Shown piece after piece: positions 37,801 to 46,814 of a DNA stretch of 64,000 nucleotides. Position numbers and translations under genes: made by a program. Source of the DNA: Actinotalea sp. Marseille-Q4924 (GTDB taxonomy: Bacteria; Actinomycetota; Actinomycetes; Actinomycetales; Cellulomonadaceae); contig NZ_CAKAKB010000001.1 in assembly GCF_916618755.1 (NCBI RefSeq), forward strand, positions 186,001 to 250,000, read 5' to 3'. Under the pieces are notes generated by a model, which saw only the letters and a program-made list of their open reading frames with translations, had not been told where the DNA came from and searched no databases. Numbering within the stretch: the first letter of the stretch is position 1; each line of letters starts with the position of its first letter.

Positions 37801-38507
37801 GCCTCGCCCTCGAGCGCGTCGACCGAGCCGTCGCCCGGCTCGCCGCGACCGGCGGCCTGGACGGCCGCGTCGACGAGGTCGTCGCCGTTGAGCAGCTCGA
37901 GCGTGAGGCCGACGACGGCGGCCTCGTCGAGCAGGGCGACGATCGTGCGCGCGACGTCGTCCCGGGTGACGGAGCCCTCCGTGGCAGCCGCTCCGAGCGA
38001 GGGCTCCAGGCGGACGGTGCCGGTGCCCGGCTCGTCGGTGAGGCGCCCGGGCCGCAGGATCGTCCAGTCCAGCGGCCGGCTCCGCAGGTCGGCCTCGCTC
38101 GCCGCCTTGGCGCGCAGGTAGGGGCCCATCGCGTCGTCCCCGGCCTCGTCGGCGCGGTCCGCGCCCACCGAGGAGACGAGCACGTACCGGGTCACGCCCG
38201 CCTGCTCGGCGGCGTCGGCGAGCAGGGCGGCACCCGCGCGGTCCACCGTGTCCTTGCGCTCGGGCGAGGAGCCGGGACCCGACCCGGCGGCGAAGACGAC
38301 GGCGTCGGCTCCGTCCAGCACCGCCGCGAGCTCCCCGGCGCTGCTGTGCTCCAGGTCGAGGACCACCGCCCGGCCGCCCGCGGCCTCGACGTCGGCGGTG
38401 TGCTCGGGGTTGCGGACCAGCCCGACGGCCTCGTCCCCCCGCTCGGCGAGGAGCCGGGTGAGGCGAAGGGCGATCTGACCGTGTCCACCGGCGATGACTG
38501 TGCGCAT
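37788..38507 (-). CDS. NAD(P)-binding atypical SDR (NmrA/YhfK-like)
   Basis: 239 aa from ATG 38507. It begins MRTVIAGGHGQIALRLTRLL, the GxxGxxG nucleotide-binding loop, followed by GDEAVGLVRNPEH, DAVVFAAGSG, YVLVSSVGAD and a RAKAASEADLRS segment. It lacks the classic YxxxK site, as do NmrA/YhfK-type proteins. It is likely a redox sensor or an epimerase-like enzyme. Substrate unknown; no functional neighbours. Confidence 0.88.
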   Translation of the reverse strand: MRTVIAGGHGQIALRLTRLLAERGDEAVGLVRNPEHTADVEAAGGRAVVLDLEHSSAGELAAVLDGADAVVFAAGSGPGSSPERKDTVDRAGAALLADAAEQAGVTRYVLVSSVGADRADEAGDDAMGPYLRAKAASEADLRSRPLDWTILRPGRLTDEPGTGTVRLEPSLGAAATEGSVTRDDVARTIVALLDEAAVVGLTLELLNGDDLVDAAVQAAGRGEPGDGSVDALEGEAGRV

Positions 38508-38552
38508 CCTGATCACGCTACGTGCGGCGTCGTCGGACCGCATGCGCGCGGC

Positions 38553-39320
38553 TCAGGCCGTCGGCCCGGGGGGCAGCAGGCGCGGCCCGCCGTCCCGGTG
38601 CCGCAGGCGGTGCTCCCAGCGGCGCCAGGACGGGCTCGTCGCGCGGTGGGCGGAGACCGTGCGGAAGCCGCGCGCGAACCGCCGCCGCAGCTGACGCGCG
38701 CCCTGCAGCGACCGGCCGGACACGCCCACCCGCAGCGTGCGGTCGCGGCGGATGCGCGCGCCGGGCCCCAGCGCGAAGGCGAGGTCGGCGTCGTCGTGCA
38801 CCTCGGGGTCCCAGCGGTTGACCCGGTCGCGGACGACGAGCCACACCGTGCGGCGCAGCGCCATGTTCGAGCCCCACAGCGGCGGGTGGGCGAGCGCCCC
38901 GTGGAGCGAGGCGTAGTACGCGCCCAGGTACAGCCGGGCGAGGAGGGGACCGCGCGGACCCAGGTCGTAGAAGTCGCCGTCGCCGGTCAGCGCGTCGAGG
39001 TCCGGCTCCGCCGCGAAGGCGGCCGTGATCCGGGCGAGCCAGTCCGACGGCGCCCGCGTGTCCGCGTCGCAGCGGACGATGACGTCCCCGAGCGCGGCGT
39101 CGTACCCGGCGGAGGCGGCGGCGGGGATGCCGGGCCGCGGCTCGACGACGACGCGGGCACCGTGCTCGAGCGCGACGGCGACGCTGTCGTCCGTGCACCC
39201 GTTGTCGACGACGACGACCTCCAGCGGCGGGACGGTCTGCTCCGCCAGGGCGCGCAGGCAGTGGCGCAGGGCGACGGCGTCGTCCTTGACGGGGATGACG
39301 ACGGACAGCGAGGGGCTCAC
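38553..39320 (-). CDS. Glycosyltransferase family 2
   Basis: 255 aa from GTG 39320. The GT-A core is clear: SLSVVIPVKDD, VVVVDNGCTDDSV, and the nucleotide-sugar/metal motif CDADTRAPSDW. The second half is basic (RRRFARGFR), suggesting membrane association. It is divergent from the carotenoid operon and could be a carotenoid glycosyltransferase (CrtX-like, for glycosylated C50 carotenoids). That is inferred from position only. Confidence 0.85.
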   Translation of the reverse strand: MSPSLSVVIPVKDDAVALRHCLRALAEQTVPPLEVVVVDNGCTDDSVAVALEHGARVVVEPRPGIPAAASAGYDAALGDVIVRCDADTRAPSDWLARITAAFAAEPDLDALTGDGDFYDLGPRGPLLARLYLGAYYASLHGALAHPPLWGSNMALRRTVWLVVRDRVNRWDPEVHDDADLAFALGPGARIRRDRTLRVGVSGRSLQGARQLRRRFARGFRTVSAHRATSPSWRRWEHRLRHRDGGPRLLPPGPTA

Positions 39321-39506
39321 GACACTCCGGGGGACAGGGCTCGGCCGGTCTGGATGCACGTTTCTCTTCCTGCGAACAACCGCCGGTGATATCCGCCGAC
39401 CCTCGACTCACCGTGACGTTTCGATCACCATGGTGCACCAGGCGCTGCGGCACAGGGGGCGACGACCGGGTCCGGCACCACGGACGAAGGTCCCACGTCC
39501 CCCGTA

Positions 39507-39526
39507 TGCTCAGCGTGCTGAGTATT
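39507..39526 (+). promoter_or_regulatory. 20-nt near-perfect palindrome before idi (probable operator)
   Basis: ATGCTCAGCGTGCTGAGTAT mirrors itself except for transition pairs at positions 3/18 and 10/11. It is 29 nt upstream of idi. Carotenoid operons of related actinobacteria are controlled by MarR-type CrtR repressors that bind such palindromes; no such regulator lies in this window. Confidence 0.7.
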
Positions 39527-39555
39527 CGCCCGCCTGCTGCCGGAAGGTCCGCTCG

Positions 39556-40095
39556 ATGACTGCTCGTGAGACCGTCGTCCTCCTCGACGACGACGGGACG
39601 CGGACCGGGACCGCCGACAAGGCGACGGTCCACACCACCGACACCCCGCTGCACCTGGCGTTCTCGTGCCACCTGCTCGACGACGACGGCCGCGTCCTCG
39701 TCACGCGCCGCGCCCTCAGCAAGAAGACGTGGCCCGGCGTGTGGACCAACTCCGTGTGCGGCCACCCCGCGCCGGAGGAGTCCTTCGAGGACGCGATCCG
39801 CCGCCGCTCGGCGCAGGAGCTCGGGGCCGAGGTGACGGACATCGCCGTCGTCGCGCCGGACTTCCGCTACCGCGCCGTCGACGCGTCCGGTGTCGTGGAG
39901 AACGAGGTGTGCCCGGTCTTCACGGCGCGCGTCGTCGGCGACCTCGCACCCCACCCGGACGAGGTCATGGAGGTCGCGTGGGTGGAGCCCGCGGACCTGC
40001 GGCGCGCGATCGCCTCGGCACCGTGGGCGCTGAGCCCGTGGCTCGTGCAGCACGCCGACGACGTCCCGCTGCTGCGCGAGGGGGTGGGCGTGTGA
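39556..40095 (+). CDS. idi: Isopentenyl-diphosphate delta-isomerase (type 1)
   Basis: 179 aa from ATG 39556. It interconverts IPP and DMAPP. The catalytic Cys is in TNSVCGHP and the active-site Glu region in GVVENEVCPVF, within a NUDIX-like fold (FEDAIRRRSAQELGAEV). It begins the carotenoid operon and overlaps crtE by four bases (GTGA). It likely supplies substrate for GGPP synthesis. Confidence 0.96.
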   Translation: MTARETVVLLDDDGTRTGTADKATVHTTDTPLHLAFSCHLLDDDGRVLVTRRALSKKTWPGVWTNSVCGHPAPEESFEDAIRRRSAQELGAEVTDIAVVAPDFRYRAVDASGVVENEVCPVFTARVVGDLAPHPDEVMEVAWVEPADLRRAIASAPWALSPWLVQHADDVPLLREGVGV

Positions 40096-41210
40096 CGCTC
40101 AGCCCGCCGCGGCAGGCCACGACCCTCGCCCAGCCGCACGCCGACGTCGACCACCTCCTGCGGGACGTCCTGGAGTCCGCGCGCGCCCGCGCGCACGCGT
40201 TCGGGACGGAGTACGAGCTCATCTGGTCCGAGATCGCCCGGAGCGTGCGCGGCGGCAAGCGCTTCCGCTCGGCGATCGTGCTGGGCACGCACGAGGCGCT
40301 CGGCGGGTCGGAGCACCGCGCCGCGGTCGAGGTGGCCGCGGGGTTCGAGCTGCTCCACACCGCCTTCCTCATCCACGACGACCTCATCGACCACGACTCG
40401 GTGCGGCGCGGCAAGCCGAACCTCGCGGCCACGATGCGCGCGGTGTCCATGGCGACCGGCTCGGAGGAGGGACCCGCGCAGCAGTGGTCCGAGGCGGCCG
40501 CCGTGCTCGCCGGCGACCTCGCGCTGACCCGCGCCCACCGCCTCATCGGCGGGGTGGACCTCTCGCGCGTCCAGGTCGAGCAGCTGCTGGACCTGCTGGA
40601 CGAGACGCTGCTCGTCTCCGCGGGCGGCGAGCTCGCGGACACGGCGTACGGGCTGGGCCTGCACGTGCCCGACCTGGAGCAGGCGATCCTCGTCTGCGAG
40701 TCCAAGACCGCGATGTACTCCTTCCGCGCCCCGCTGCGTGCGGGCGCGATCCTCGCCGGCGCCTCCGTCGCGGAGCAGATGGAGCTCGACCACGTCGGGC
40801 GGCTCCTGGGCCGCGCGTTCCAGCTCGTCGACGACCTGCTCGGCGTGTTCGCGCCCGAGGACCGGATCGGCAAGAGCAACATCAGCGACCTGCGCGAGGG
40901 CAAGCACACGGCGCTCATCCTCCACGCGCAGCAGATGCCCGTCTGGGACGCCGTCGCCGCGGGGTTCGGCCGCGCGGACCTCGACCGGCGGACCGCCGAC
41001 GCGATGCGCGCCGCGCTCGCGGGCTCGGCGGCGCCACGCCTCGTGGAGGACCACGTGCGTCAGGACCTGGCGGAGGTCGAGGTCCGGTGCGCCACGGCCT
41101 CGCTGCCGGAGGCGATGACGGACTTCGTCGGCGGGATCACGGCCCAGGTGCGCGACGCGCTCGACGACGTCGTCGGGCACGTCGAGGAGGCCCGATGCGC
41201 AGCAGGCTGA
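40092..41210 (+). CDS. crtE: Geranylgeranyl diphosphate synthase
   Basis: 372 aa from GTG 40092. A trans-prenyltransferase with the first aspartate-rich motif DDLIDHD after FLIH, and a second motif LVDDLLG. The GGKRFRSAIVL segment binds IPP. It makes C20-PP for phytoene synthesis. It overlaps crtB by 16 nt. Confidence 0.94.
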   Translation: MTLSPPRQATTLAQPHADVDHLLRDVLESARARAHAFGTEYELIWSEIARSVRGGKRFRSAIVLGTHEALGGSEHRAAVEVAAGFELLHTAFLIHDDLIDHDSVRRGKPNLAATMRAVSMATGSEEGPAQQWSEAAAVLAGDLALTRAHRLIGGVDLSRVQVEQLLDLLDETLLVSAGGELADTAYGLGLHVPDLEQAILVCESKTAMYSFRAPLRAGAILAGASVAEQMELDHVGRLLGRAFQLVDDLLGVFAPEDRIGKSNISDLREGKHTALILHAQQMPVWDAVAAGFGRADLDRRTADAMRAALAGSAAPRLVEDHVRQDLAEVEVRCATASLPEAMTDFVGGITAQVRDALDDVVGHVEEARCAAG

Positions 41211-42118
41211 GCCTGTACGACGCGGTCGCCCACCGCGCCGCCGACCTGGTGGTGCGCGAGTACTCGACGAGCTTCGGGCTGGCGACGCGCATCCTGCCCG
41301 CCCAGCAGCGCGGCCGGATCCGCGACGTCTACGCGCTCGTCCGGCTCGCCGACGAGGTCGTCGACGGCGCGACGGAGGAGGTCGGCGGGGACGTCGAGGA
41401 CGCCCGGATGCGGCTGGACGCGCTCGAGGCCGAGACCGAGCTGGCGATGCGCACCGGCTACAGCACCAACGTCCTCGTCCACGCCTTCGCGAGGACGGCC
41501 CGGGAGGCCGGCTTCGGCTCGGAGCTGACCGCGCCCTTCTACGCGTCGATGCGCATGGACCTGGACACCACGCGGCACGACGAGGCGAGCTTCGCCCGGT
41601 ACGTCTACGGCTCCGCCGAGGTCGTCGGGCTCATGTGCCTGAGGATCTTCCTGCTCGAGGAGCCCTCGTCCGTCCGTGACTCTCGGTACCGTGAGCTGAC
41701 GTCCGGCGCCCGGGCGTTGGGGGCCGCCTTCCAGAAGATCAACTTCTTGCGTGACCTGGCCGACGACGCGGTCCGGCTCGGGCGGAGCTACTTCGTGGCG
41801 GTGGACCCGCACCACGTCACCGAGGAGCAGAAGAGCGCCGTGCTCGCCGACATCGCCGAGGACGTCCGTGTCGCCCGCGACGCCATCCACCGGCTTCCCC
41901 CCTCCGTCCGCCCGGCCGTGGCCGTGGCGTGCGAGCTCTTCGCGGAGCTGACCCGCCGGCTCGAGGCCACGCCCGCGCAGGACCTGCTCACCACGCGCGC
42001 GAGCGTGCCGACTGCCGTGAAGGTGCGGATCGCGGGCCGTGCGCTGCGCGAGCACGGCCAGGTCTCGACGACGCTGCTGGCCCGGGCCGGCGGGCGTCCC
42101 GCCGGAGCGGTCCGATGA
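41195..42118 (+). CDS. crtB: Phytoene synthase
   Basis: 307 aa from ATG 41195. It condenses two GGPP molecules to phytoene. Conserved elements are YSTSFGLATRILPAQQR, YALVRLADEVVDG (DxxxD) and FQKINFLRDLADDA. It overlaps crtI by four bases (ATGA). All trans-isoprenyl diphosphate synthase residues appear intact. Confidence 0.95.
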   Translation: MRSRLSLYDAVAHRAADLVVREYSTSFGLATRILPAQQRGRIRDVYALVRLADEVVDGATEEVGGDVEDARMRLDALEAETELAMRTGYSTNVLVHAFARTAREAGFGSELTAPFYASMRMDLDTTRHDEASFARYVYGSAEVVGLMCLRIFLLEEPSSVRDSRYRELTSGARALGAAFQKINFLRDLADDAVRLGRSYFVAVDPHHVTEEQKSAVLADIAEDVRVARDAIHRLPPSVRPAVAVACELFAELTRRLEATPAQDLLTTRASVPTAVKVRIAGRALREHGQVSTTLLARAGGRPAGAVR

Positions 42119-43800
42119 CCCGGCCGGACGGGGACGCGGGGTCGCGGCGCGCCGTCGTCGTCGGGGGCGGCATCGCGGGGCTCAGCACGGCGGCGCTGCT
42201 CGGCGCCGAGGGCTACGCGGTGACGCTCCTCGAGGCGCGCGACGACGTGGGCGGCCGCGCCGGCGTGTGGCACTCCGACGGGTTCACGTTCGACACGGGC
42301 CCGTCCTGGTACCTCATGCCCGAGGTCTTCGACCACTTCTTCAGGCTGCTCGGCTCGAGCGCCGAGGAGGAGCTCGACCTCGTGGGCCTGGACCCGGGCT
42401 ACCGCGTGTTCTTCGACAGGTTCCCGCCGCTGGACATCAGGTCGGACCTCGAGCACACCGTCGCGTCGTTCGAGGCGATCGAGCCCGGTGCGGGGGCGCG
42501 GGTCCGCGCGTACCTGGAGTCGGCGTCGGACACGTACGCGGTCGCGCTGCGGCACTTCCTCTACACCTCGTTCGCGTCGTTCCTGCCGCTGCTGCACCGC
42601 GACGTCGTCCGTCGGCTGCCGCGGCTGGCGACCCTGCTGACGAAGAACCTCGAGAAGTACGTCGCCGAGCAGTTCCAGGACGCCCGGCTGCGCCAGGTGC
42701 TGGGCTACCCGGCGGTGTTCCTCGGCTCGGCGCCGCGGCTGACGCCGAGCATGTACCACCTCATGAGCCACCTGGACCTCACCGACGCCGTGTACTACCC
42801 GCAGGGCGGGTTCACCGAGCTCATCGCCCGGATCCGGGCCCTCGCGGAGAAGCAGGGCGTCGAGGTGCGCACGCACGCCGACGTCGTCGGGATCGCGACG
42901 GCCGACCTGCCCCCGAGCGCCGGCCTGCGCGGTGGGGCGGAGCGACGCCTGGGTCGGCGGCTCGGTCAGCAGGCACGCGTGACGGGGGTCGACTACCGCG
43001 ACGCCGACGGCCGGGTGCAGCACGTGCCCGCGGACGTCGTCGTCAGCGCGGTCGACATGTTCCAGACCGACAGCCGGCTGCTGCCCGAGCACCTGCGCGG
43101 GCACTCGCGGCGCTGGTGGGACCGGCGGCTCCCGGGCCCGAGCGCCGTGCTCGTGTACCTGGGCGTCCAGGGGCGCGTCGAGGAGCTGCAGCACCACTCG
43201 CTGTTGTTCACCGAGGACTGGCAGCGCGGCTTCGACGCGATCTTCCCGAAGGGGGAGCGTCGGGCGCCGTCCGCGGGGCCGCACGTGCCGTTCCCGAGCC
43301 CGATGTCGATCTACGTGTGCCGGCCGAGCGCGACCGACCCGACGGTCGCGCCCGAGGGGGACGAGAACCTCTTCGTGCTCGTGCCGGCGCCGGCGGACGT
43401 CCGGCTGGGCCGGGGCGGCGTCGACGGCGCGGGGGACCCGTGGGTCGAGGCGACCGCGGACGCGGCGATCGAGCAGATCGCGCAGTGGGCCGCCGTGACC
43501 GACTTGGCCGAGCGGATCACGGTGCGCCGGACGATCGGCCCGGCGGACTTCGCCGAGGACCTGCGCACGTGGCACGGCACGGCGCTGGGCCCCGCGCACA
43601 CGCTGCGGCAGAGCGCGATGTTCCGCGCCGGCAACGCGTCGCGGAAGGTCGCAGGGCTGTACCACGCGGGCGGCACGACGATCCCGGGCATCGGCCTGCC
43701 CATGTGCCTCATCAGCGCCGAGCTGGTCATCAAGCGGCTGCGCGGGGACACGTCGACCGGACCGCTGCGGGAGCCGCTGCGCCCGACGGCGCGGCGGTGA
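42115..43800 (+). CDS. crtI: Phytoene desaturase
   Basis: 561 aa from ATG 42115. The FAD-binding motif VVVGGGIAGLSTAALLGAEG is at the N-terminus, and the C-terminal CrtI signature is HAGGTTIPGIGLPMCLISAE. It converts phytoene to lycopene by four desaturations. It lies in the carotenoid operon and overlaps a 17-codon ORF at its stop. Confidence 0.96.
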   Translation: MTRPDGDAGSRRAVVVGGGIAGLSTAALLGAEGYAVTLLEARDDVGGRAGVWHSDGFTFDTGPSWYLMPEVFDHFFRLLGSSAEEELDLVGLDPGYRVFFDRFPPLDIRSDLEHTVASFEAIEPGAGARVRAYLESASDTYAVALRHFLYTSFASFLPLLHRDVVRRLPRLATLLTKNLEKYVAEQFQDARLRQVLGYPAVFLGSAPRLTPSMYHLMSHLDLTDAVYYPQGGFTELIARIRALAEKQGVEVRTHADVVGIATADLPPSAGLRGGAERRLGRRLGQQARVTGVDYRDADGRVQHVPADVVVSAVDMFQTDSRLLPEHLRGHSRRWWDRRLPGPSAVLVYLGVQGRVEELQHHSLLFTEDWQRGFDAIFPKGERRAPSAGPHVPFPSPMSIYVCRPSATDPTVAPEGDENLFVLVPAPADVRLGRGGVDGAGDPWVEATADAAIEQIAQWAAVTDLAERITVRRTIGPADFAEDLRTWHGTALGPAHTLRQSAMFRAGNASRKVAGLYHAGGTTIPGIGLPMCLISAELVIKRLRGDTSTGPLREPLRPTARR

Positions 43801-43850
43801 CCGCGTCGGTGAGCACGTCGGTGAGCACGTCGGTGAGCACGGACGCATGA
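43797..43850 (+). CDS. 17-aa mini-ORF made of a 12-nt tandem repeat, bridging crtI and crtYe
   Basis: GTG at 43797 overlaps the crtI stop (GTGA), and its TGA at 43848-43850 overlaps the crtYe ATG (ATGA). The peptide is VTASVSTSVSTSVSTDA, encoded by three copies of GTCGGTGAGCAC (43805-43840). Overlaps at both ends and the repeat suggest a translational bridge rather than a functional peptide. Confidence 0.5.
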   Translation: MTASVSTSVSTSVSTDA

Positions 43851-44203
43851 TCGGGCTGTCCTACCTGGCCGTCCTGCTCGTCTCGATCACGGGCATGGTC
43901 GTGCTCGACCGACGGTTCCGGCTGTTCTTCTGGGTGGCACCGGCGCGGGCCGCGATGGTGCTGTTCCTCGGCGTCTCCGTGTTCCTGCTGTGGGACGGGC
44001 TCGGGATCCTGCTCGGGGTGTTCTTCCGGGGGCAGACGGAGCTCATGACCGGTGTGCTGCTCGCGCCCGAGCTGCCGCTGGAGGAGCTGTTCTTCCTCGT
44101 GCTGCTGTCGTACCTGACCATGAACGTGTACGGCGGCCTGCGGCAGGTGCTCGGCGCGACCGACGACGGCGCCCGCGGTCGCGTGAGCGGTGGTGCCGGA
44201 TGA
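43847..44203 (+). CDS. crtYe: C50 carotenoid cyclase subunit, CrtYe/CrtYg type
   Basis: 118 aa from ATG 43847. Three transmembrane helices (YLAVLLVSITGMVVLD; MVLFLGVSVFLLWDG; ELFFLVLLSYLTMNVY) and the acidic motif LPLEELFF are characteristic of heterodimeric lycopene or C50 cyclases. It pairs with the next gene. Together with CrtEb it would form decaprenoxanthin- or sarcinaxanthin-like C50 carotenoids. Which ring type is made cannot be read from sequence. Confidence 0.9.
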   Translation: MIGLSYLAVLLVSITGMVVLDRRFRLFFWVAPARAAMVLFLGVSVFLLWDGLGILLGVFFRGQTELMTGVLLAPELPLEELFFLVLLSYLTMNVYGGLRQVLGATDDGARGRVSGGAG

Positions 44204-44634
44204 CCTACGCGCTGCTCAACGTCCCGTTCCTGCTGCTCGCCGTCGCGGTGCTCGTCGTGGCACGGGTGCGGACCGGGCGTCCGGCGTGGAAGCCGCTCGC
44301 CGGGACGATGGCCGTGCTGCTCGTCCTCACCGCCGTCTTCGACAACTTCATGATCATGGCGGGGCTGGTCGCGTACGACGACGCCCAGCGGATCGGCCTG
44401 CAGATCGGCGTCGCCCCGATCGAGGACTTCGCCTACGCCGTCCTCGCGGTGATCCTGCTGCCGGCGCTGTGGCACCTCGTCGCGCCGTGGGGAGGTCGGC
44501 GGGAACGGACGGCCGCGGCGTCGGACGGTGCCGGCACGGGTGTCGGTGAGCCGGACGCCCGGCCGGGCGGGGCGTCGTCGTCGGCGGCCGGTGGGACGAT
44601 CGGCGAGACGGCCCGACGGACGGAGACGACGTGA
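44200..44634 (+). CDS. crtYf: C50 carotenoid cyclase subunit, CrtYf/CrtYh type
   Basis: 144 aa from ATG 44200 (ATGA overlap). Three membrane helices with VFDNFMIMAGLVAYD and the catalytic-type motif GVAPIEDFAYAVLAV. The C-terminal about 45 residues are a Gly/Ala/Ser/Thr-rich tail not typical of the family. It forms the cyclase with CrtYe. Confidence 0.9.
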   Translation: MTYALLNVPFLLLAVAVLVVARVRTGRPAWKPLAGTMAVLLVLTAVFDNFMIMAGLVAYDDAQRIGLQIGVAPIEDFAYAVLAVILLPALWHLVAPWGGRRERTAAASDGAGTGVGEPDARPGGASSSAAGGTIGETARRTETT

Positions 44635-45518
44635 CGACCACCGCGCACCGGGGCCCGCTCGGCGTGGTGCGCGAGCTGACGCTCAGCTCGCGACCGCTGA
44701 GCTGGGTGAACACCGCGTACCCGTTCGCGGCCGCGTACGTCATGAGCACACGCGAGGTCGACGCCGCGCTGGTGATCGGGACGCTCTTCTTCCTCATCCC
44801 CTACAACCTCCTCATGTACGGGATCAACGACGTCTTCGACTACGAGTCGGACCTCAAGAACCCGCGCAAGGGCGGGGTCGAGGGTGCGTTGCTCGACACG
44901 CGCCTGCACCGGACGACGCTGCTGGCCTCGACGCTGCTGCCGCTCCCGTTCGTGGCGTACCTCGTGGCGATCGGGGACCCGCTGTCGTGGCTGGTGCTCG
45001 CGTTCTCGCTGTTCGCGGTCGTCGCGTACTCGGCGCCGCGGCTGCGGTTCAAGGAGCGGCCGGTGCTGGACTCGATGACGTCGAGCACGCACTTCGTCTC
45101 GCCGGCGCTGTACGGGTTCGTGCTGGCGGGCGAGGGCATCTCGACGGCGGCGTGGATCATCCTCGCCGGTTTCTTCCTGTGGGGGATGGCGAGCCAGGCG
45201 TTCGGGGCCGTGCAGGACGTCGTCGCCGACCGCGCCGCCGGGATCGGGTCGATCGCGACGGTGCTCGGCGCCCGGCCGACGGTGTGGTTCGCGTTCGGCG
45301 CCTACGCGGTCGGGGGGCTGCTCATGCTGGCGGTGCCGTGGCCCGGGCCGCTCGCGGCGCTGCTCGTGCTGCCGTACCTGGGGATCGTGTGGCAGTTCCG
45401 GGGCATCACCGATGACACCGCCGAGACGGCCAACCGCGGGTGGCGCCAGTTCCTCGGCGCGAACTACGTCGTCGGTTTCCTGGTGACCATGCTCCTCATC
45501 TGGGCCGCCCTCTCCTGA
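44631..45518 (+). CDS. crtEb: Lycopene elongase (UbiA-family prenyltransferase)
   Basis: 295 aa from GTG 44631 (GTGA overlap). Its Mg-diphosphate motif is GINDVFDYESD, with a second VVADRAAGIGS region and about eight hydrophobic helices. It adds C5 units to lycopene ends, giving C45/C50 products for CrtYe/CrtYf. It is the last gene of the cluster. The combination with heterodimeric cyclases identifies a C50 pathway. Confidence 0.92.
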   Translation: MTTTAHRGPLGVVRELTLSSRPLSWVNTAYPFAAAYVMSTREVDAALVIGTLFFLIPYNLLMYGINDVFDYESDLKNPRKGGVEGALLDTRLHRTTLLASTLLPLPFVAYLVAIGDPLSWLVLAFSLFAVVAYSAPRLRFKERPVLDSMTSSTHFVSPALYGFVLAGEGISTAAWIILAGFFLWGMASQAFGAVQDVVADRAAGIGSIATVLGARPTVWFAFGAYAVGGLLMLAVPWPGPLAALLVLPYLGIVWQFRGITDDTAETANRGWRQFLGANYVVGFLVTMLLIWAALS

Positions 45519-45595
45519 CCCGCCGCGGTCGCCGGGCGGGCGTCCCCATCCCGCCGCGCGCACCCCCGCCCCGGCGTCCCCAGCGCCCAGCCCCC

Positions 45596-45667
45596 GTCCG
45601 ATCCGCCACTGTGCGTCCGATCCGCACGTCGCACGGTGCGGATCGGACGGCAGGTGGCGGATCGGAC
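45596..45667. repeat. 72-nt four-unit palindrome (copy E)
   Basis: GTCCGATCCGCCACT, GTCCGATCCGCAC, GGTGCGGATCGGAC and GTGGCGGATCGGAC at offsets 1, 20, 40 and 59. This is the closest to consensus of the eight copies. It lies between crtEb and the GNAT gene, ending 49 nt before the latter. Confidence 0.95.
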
Positions 45668-45716
45668 GCAGGGGAATGGCGTGGCGGCCGAGGAGGCAGG
45701 CTGCCACGCTCTCGGG

Positions 45717-46814
45717 ATGACGCCGACCGCCCCCGAGCCGGTCATCCGGCAGCTCGAGCCCCGGGACGAGGAACAGGTCATGGCCGCGCACGCCGAGCTG
45801 CTCGCGGACGGCTTCGACTTCGCGTTGCGGCACGACGGCGAGCCCTGGCAGCACCACCTGGACCGCATCGCCCGCGAGCGCGACGGCGTCGACCTCGCGC
45901 CCGGGCGCGTGCCCGCCACGTTCCTGGTGCTGGTCGTGGACGGCGTGGTCGCCGGTCGGGTGTCCGTCCGGCACCGGCTGAACGATCACCTGCTGCAGGT
46001 CGGCGGGCACATCGGCTACGCCGTCCGGCCGGCGTACCGGCGGCGCGGCTACGCGACCCTGATGCTGCACCACGGACTGGGCCTGCTCGCGTCGCGGGGC
46101 GTCGAGCGGGCCCTCGTCACGTGCGACGACGACAACGTCGCCTCCGCCGCCGTCATCGAGCGCGCCGGCGGCGTGCTGGAGGACGTGCGGGCGCTCGCGT
46201 CCGGCCCGGCCAAGCGCCGCTACTGGATCCCCACCGCCGTCGACCCCGGTCCCCCGACGAAGCCCTCGGGGTACGCGCCGCTCGCCCTGCACCTCGAGAC
46301 CGAGCGCCTCGTCCTCACGCCGCAGACCGACGACGACGCCGCCTGGATGGCCGAGCTCCTCACCGCCAGGGACGACGGGCGGACGTGGACCACGGGGGAC
46401 GCCCTGGAGAAGATCGCCACGATGCGGGAGACGATCGCCTCTCTGGGGATCGGCGTGCTCGCGGTCCGGCGACGGACCGACGCCGAGCCGCTCGGCTACT
46501 GCGGGCTCGTCGTCGGTCGGAGCACGGTGGCCGAACCGGAGGTCGCCTACGAGCTGCTGCCGTGGGCCCACGGCCGTGGCTACGCGACGGAGGCCGCGCG
46601 CGCCGTCGTCGACGCGGCCTTCGCCACGGGCCGCGCCCGCCTGTGGGCGACGATCCGGTCGTGGAACGCACCGTCGCTGCGGGTCGCGGAGAAGCTCGGC
46701 TTCCGACCCCACCGTGTCGAGACCGACGCCGACGGCGACGTCATCTGGCACGTCCTGGACGCGCCGGCGCCCGCCCCGTCGGGGCTGCCGTCTGATCCGC
46801 CACTACCCGTCTGA
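45717..46814 (+). CDS. Protein with two GNAT acetyltransferase domains
   Basis: 365 aa from ATG 45717; a GTG at 45681 behind AGGGGA is an alternative. Residues 1-165 are one GNAT domain (acetyl-CoA loop GYAVRPAYRRRGYATLML). Residues 185-350 are a second (YELLPWAHGRGYATEAARAV), RimJ/RimL-like. The substrate is unknown. The last residues (PSDPPLPV) and the stop codon are encoded by palindrome copy F, so the original C-terminus may have been altered by the repeat. Confidence 0.88.
   Translation: MTPTAPEPVIRQLEPRDEEQVMAAHAELLADGFDFALRHDGEPWQHHLDRIARERDGVDLAPGRVPATFLVLVVDGVVAGRVSVRHRLNDHLLQVGGHIGYAVRPAYRRRGYATLMLHHGLGLLASRGVERALVTCDDDNVASAAVIERAGGVLEDVRALASGPAKRRYWIPTAVDPGPPTKPSGYAPLALHLETERLVLTPQTDDDAAWMAELLTARDDGRTWTTGDALEKIATMRETIASLGIGVLAVRRRTDAEPLGYCGLVVGRSTVAEPEVAYELLPWAHGRGYATEAARAVVDAAFATGRARLWATIRSWNAPSLRVAEKLGFRPHRVETDADGDVIWHVLDAPAPAPSGLPSDPPLPV

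Noticed and set aside
43805-43840. CRISPR-like or VNTR array
   Set aside because: Direct 12-nt repeats without spacers; better explained as part of the mini-ORF between crtI and crtYe.
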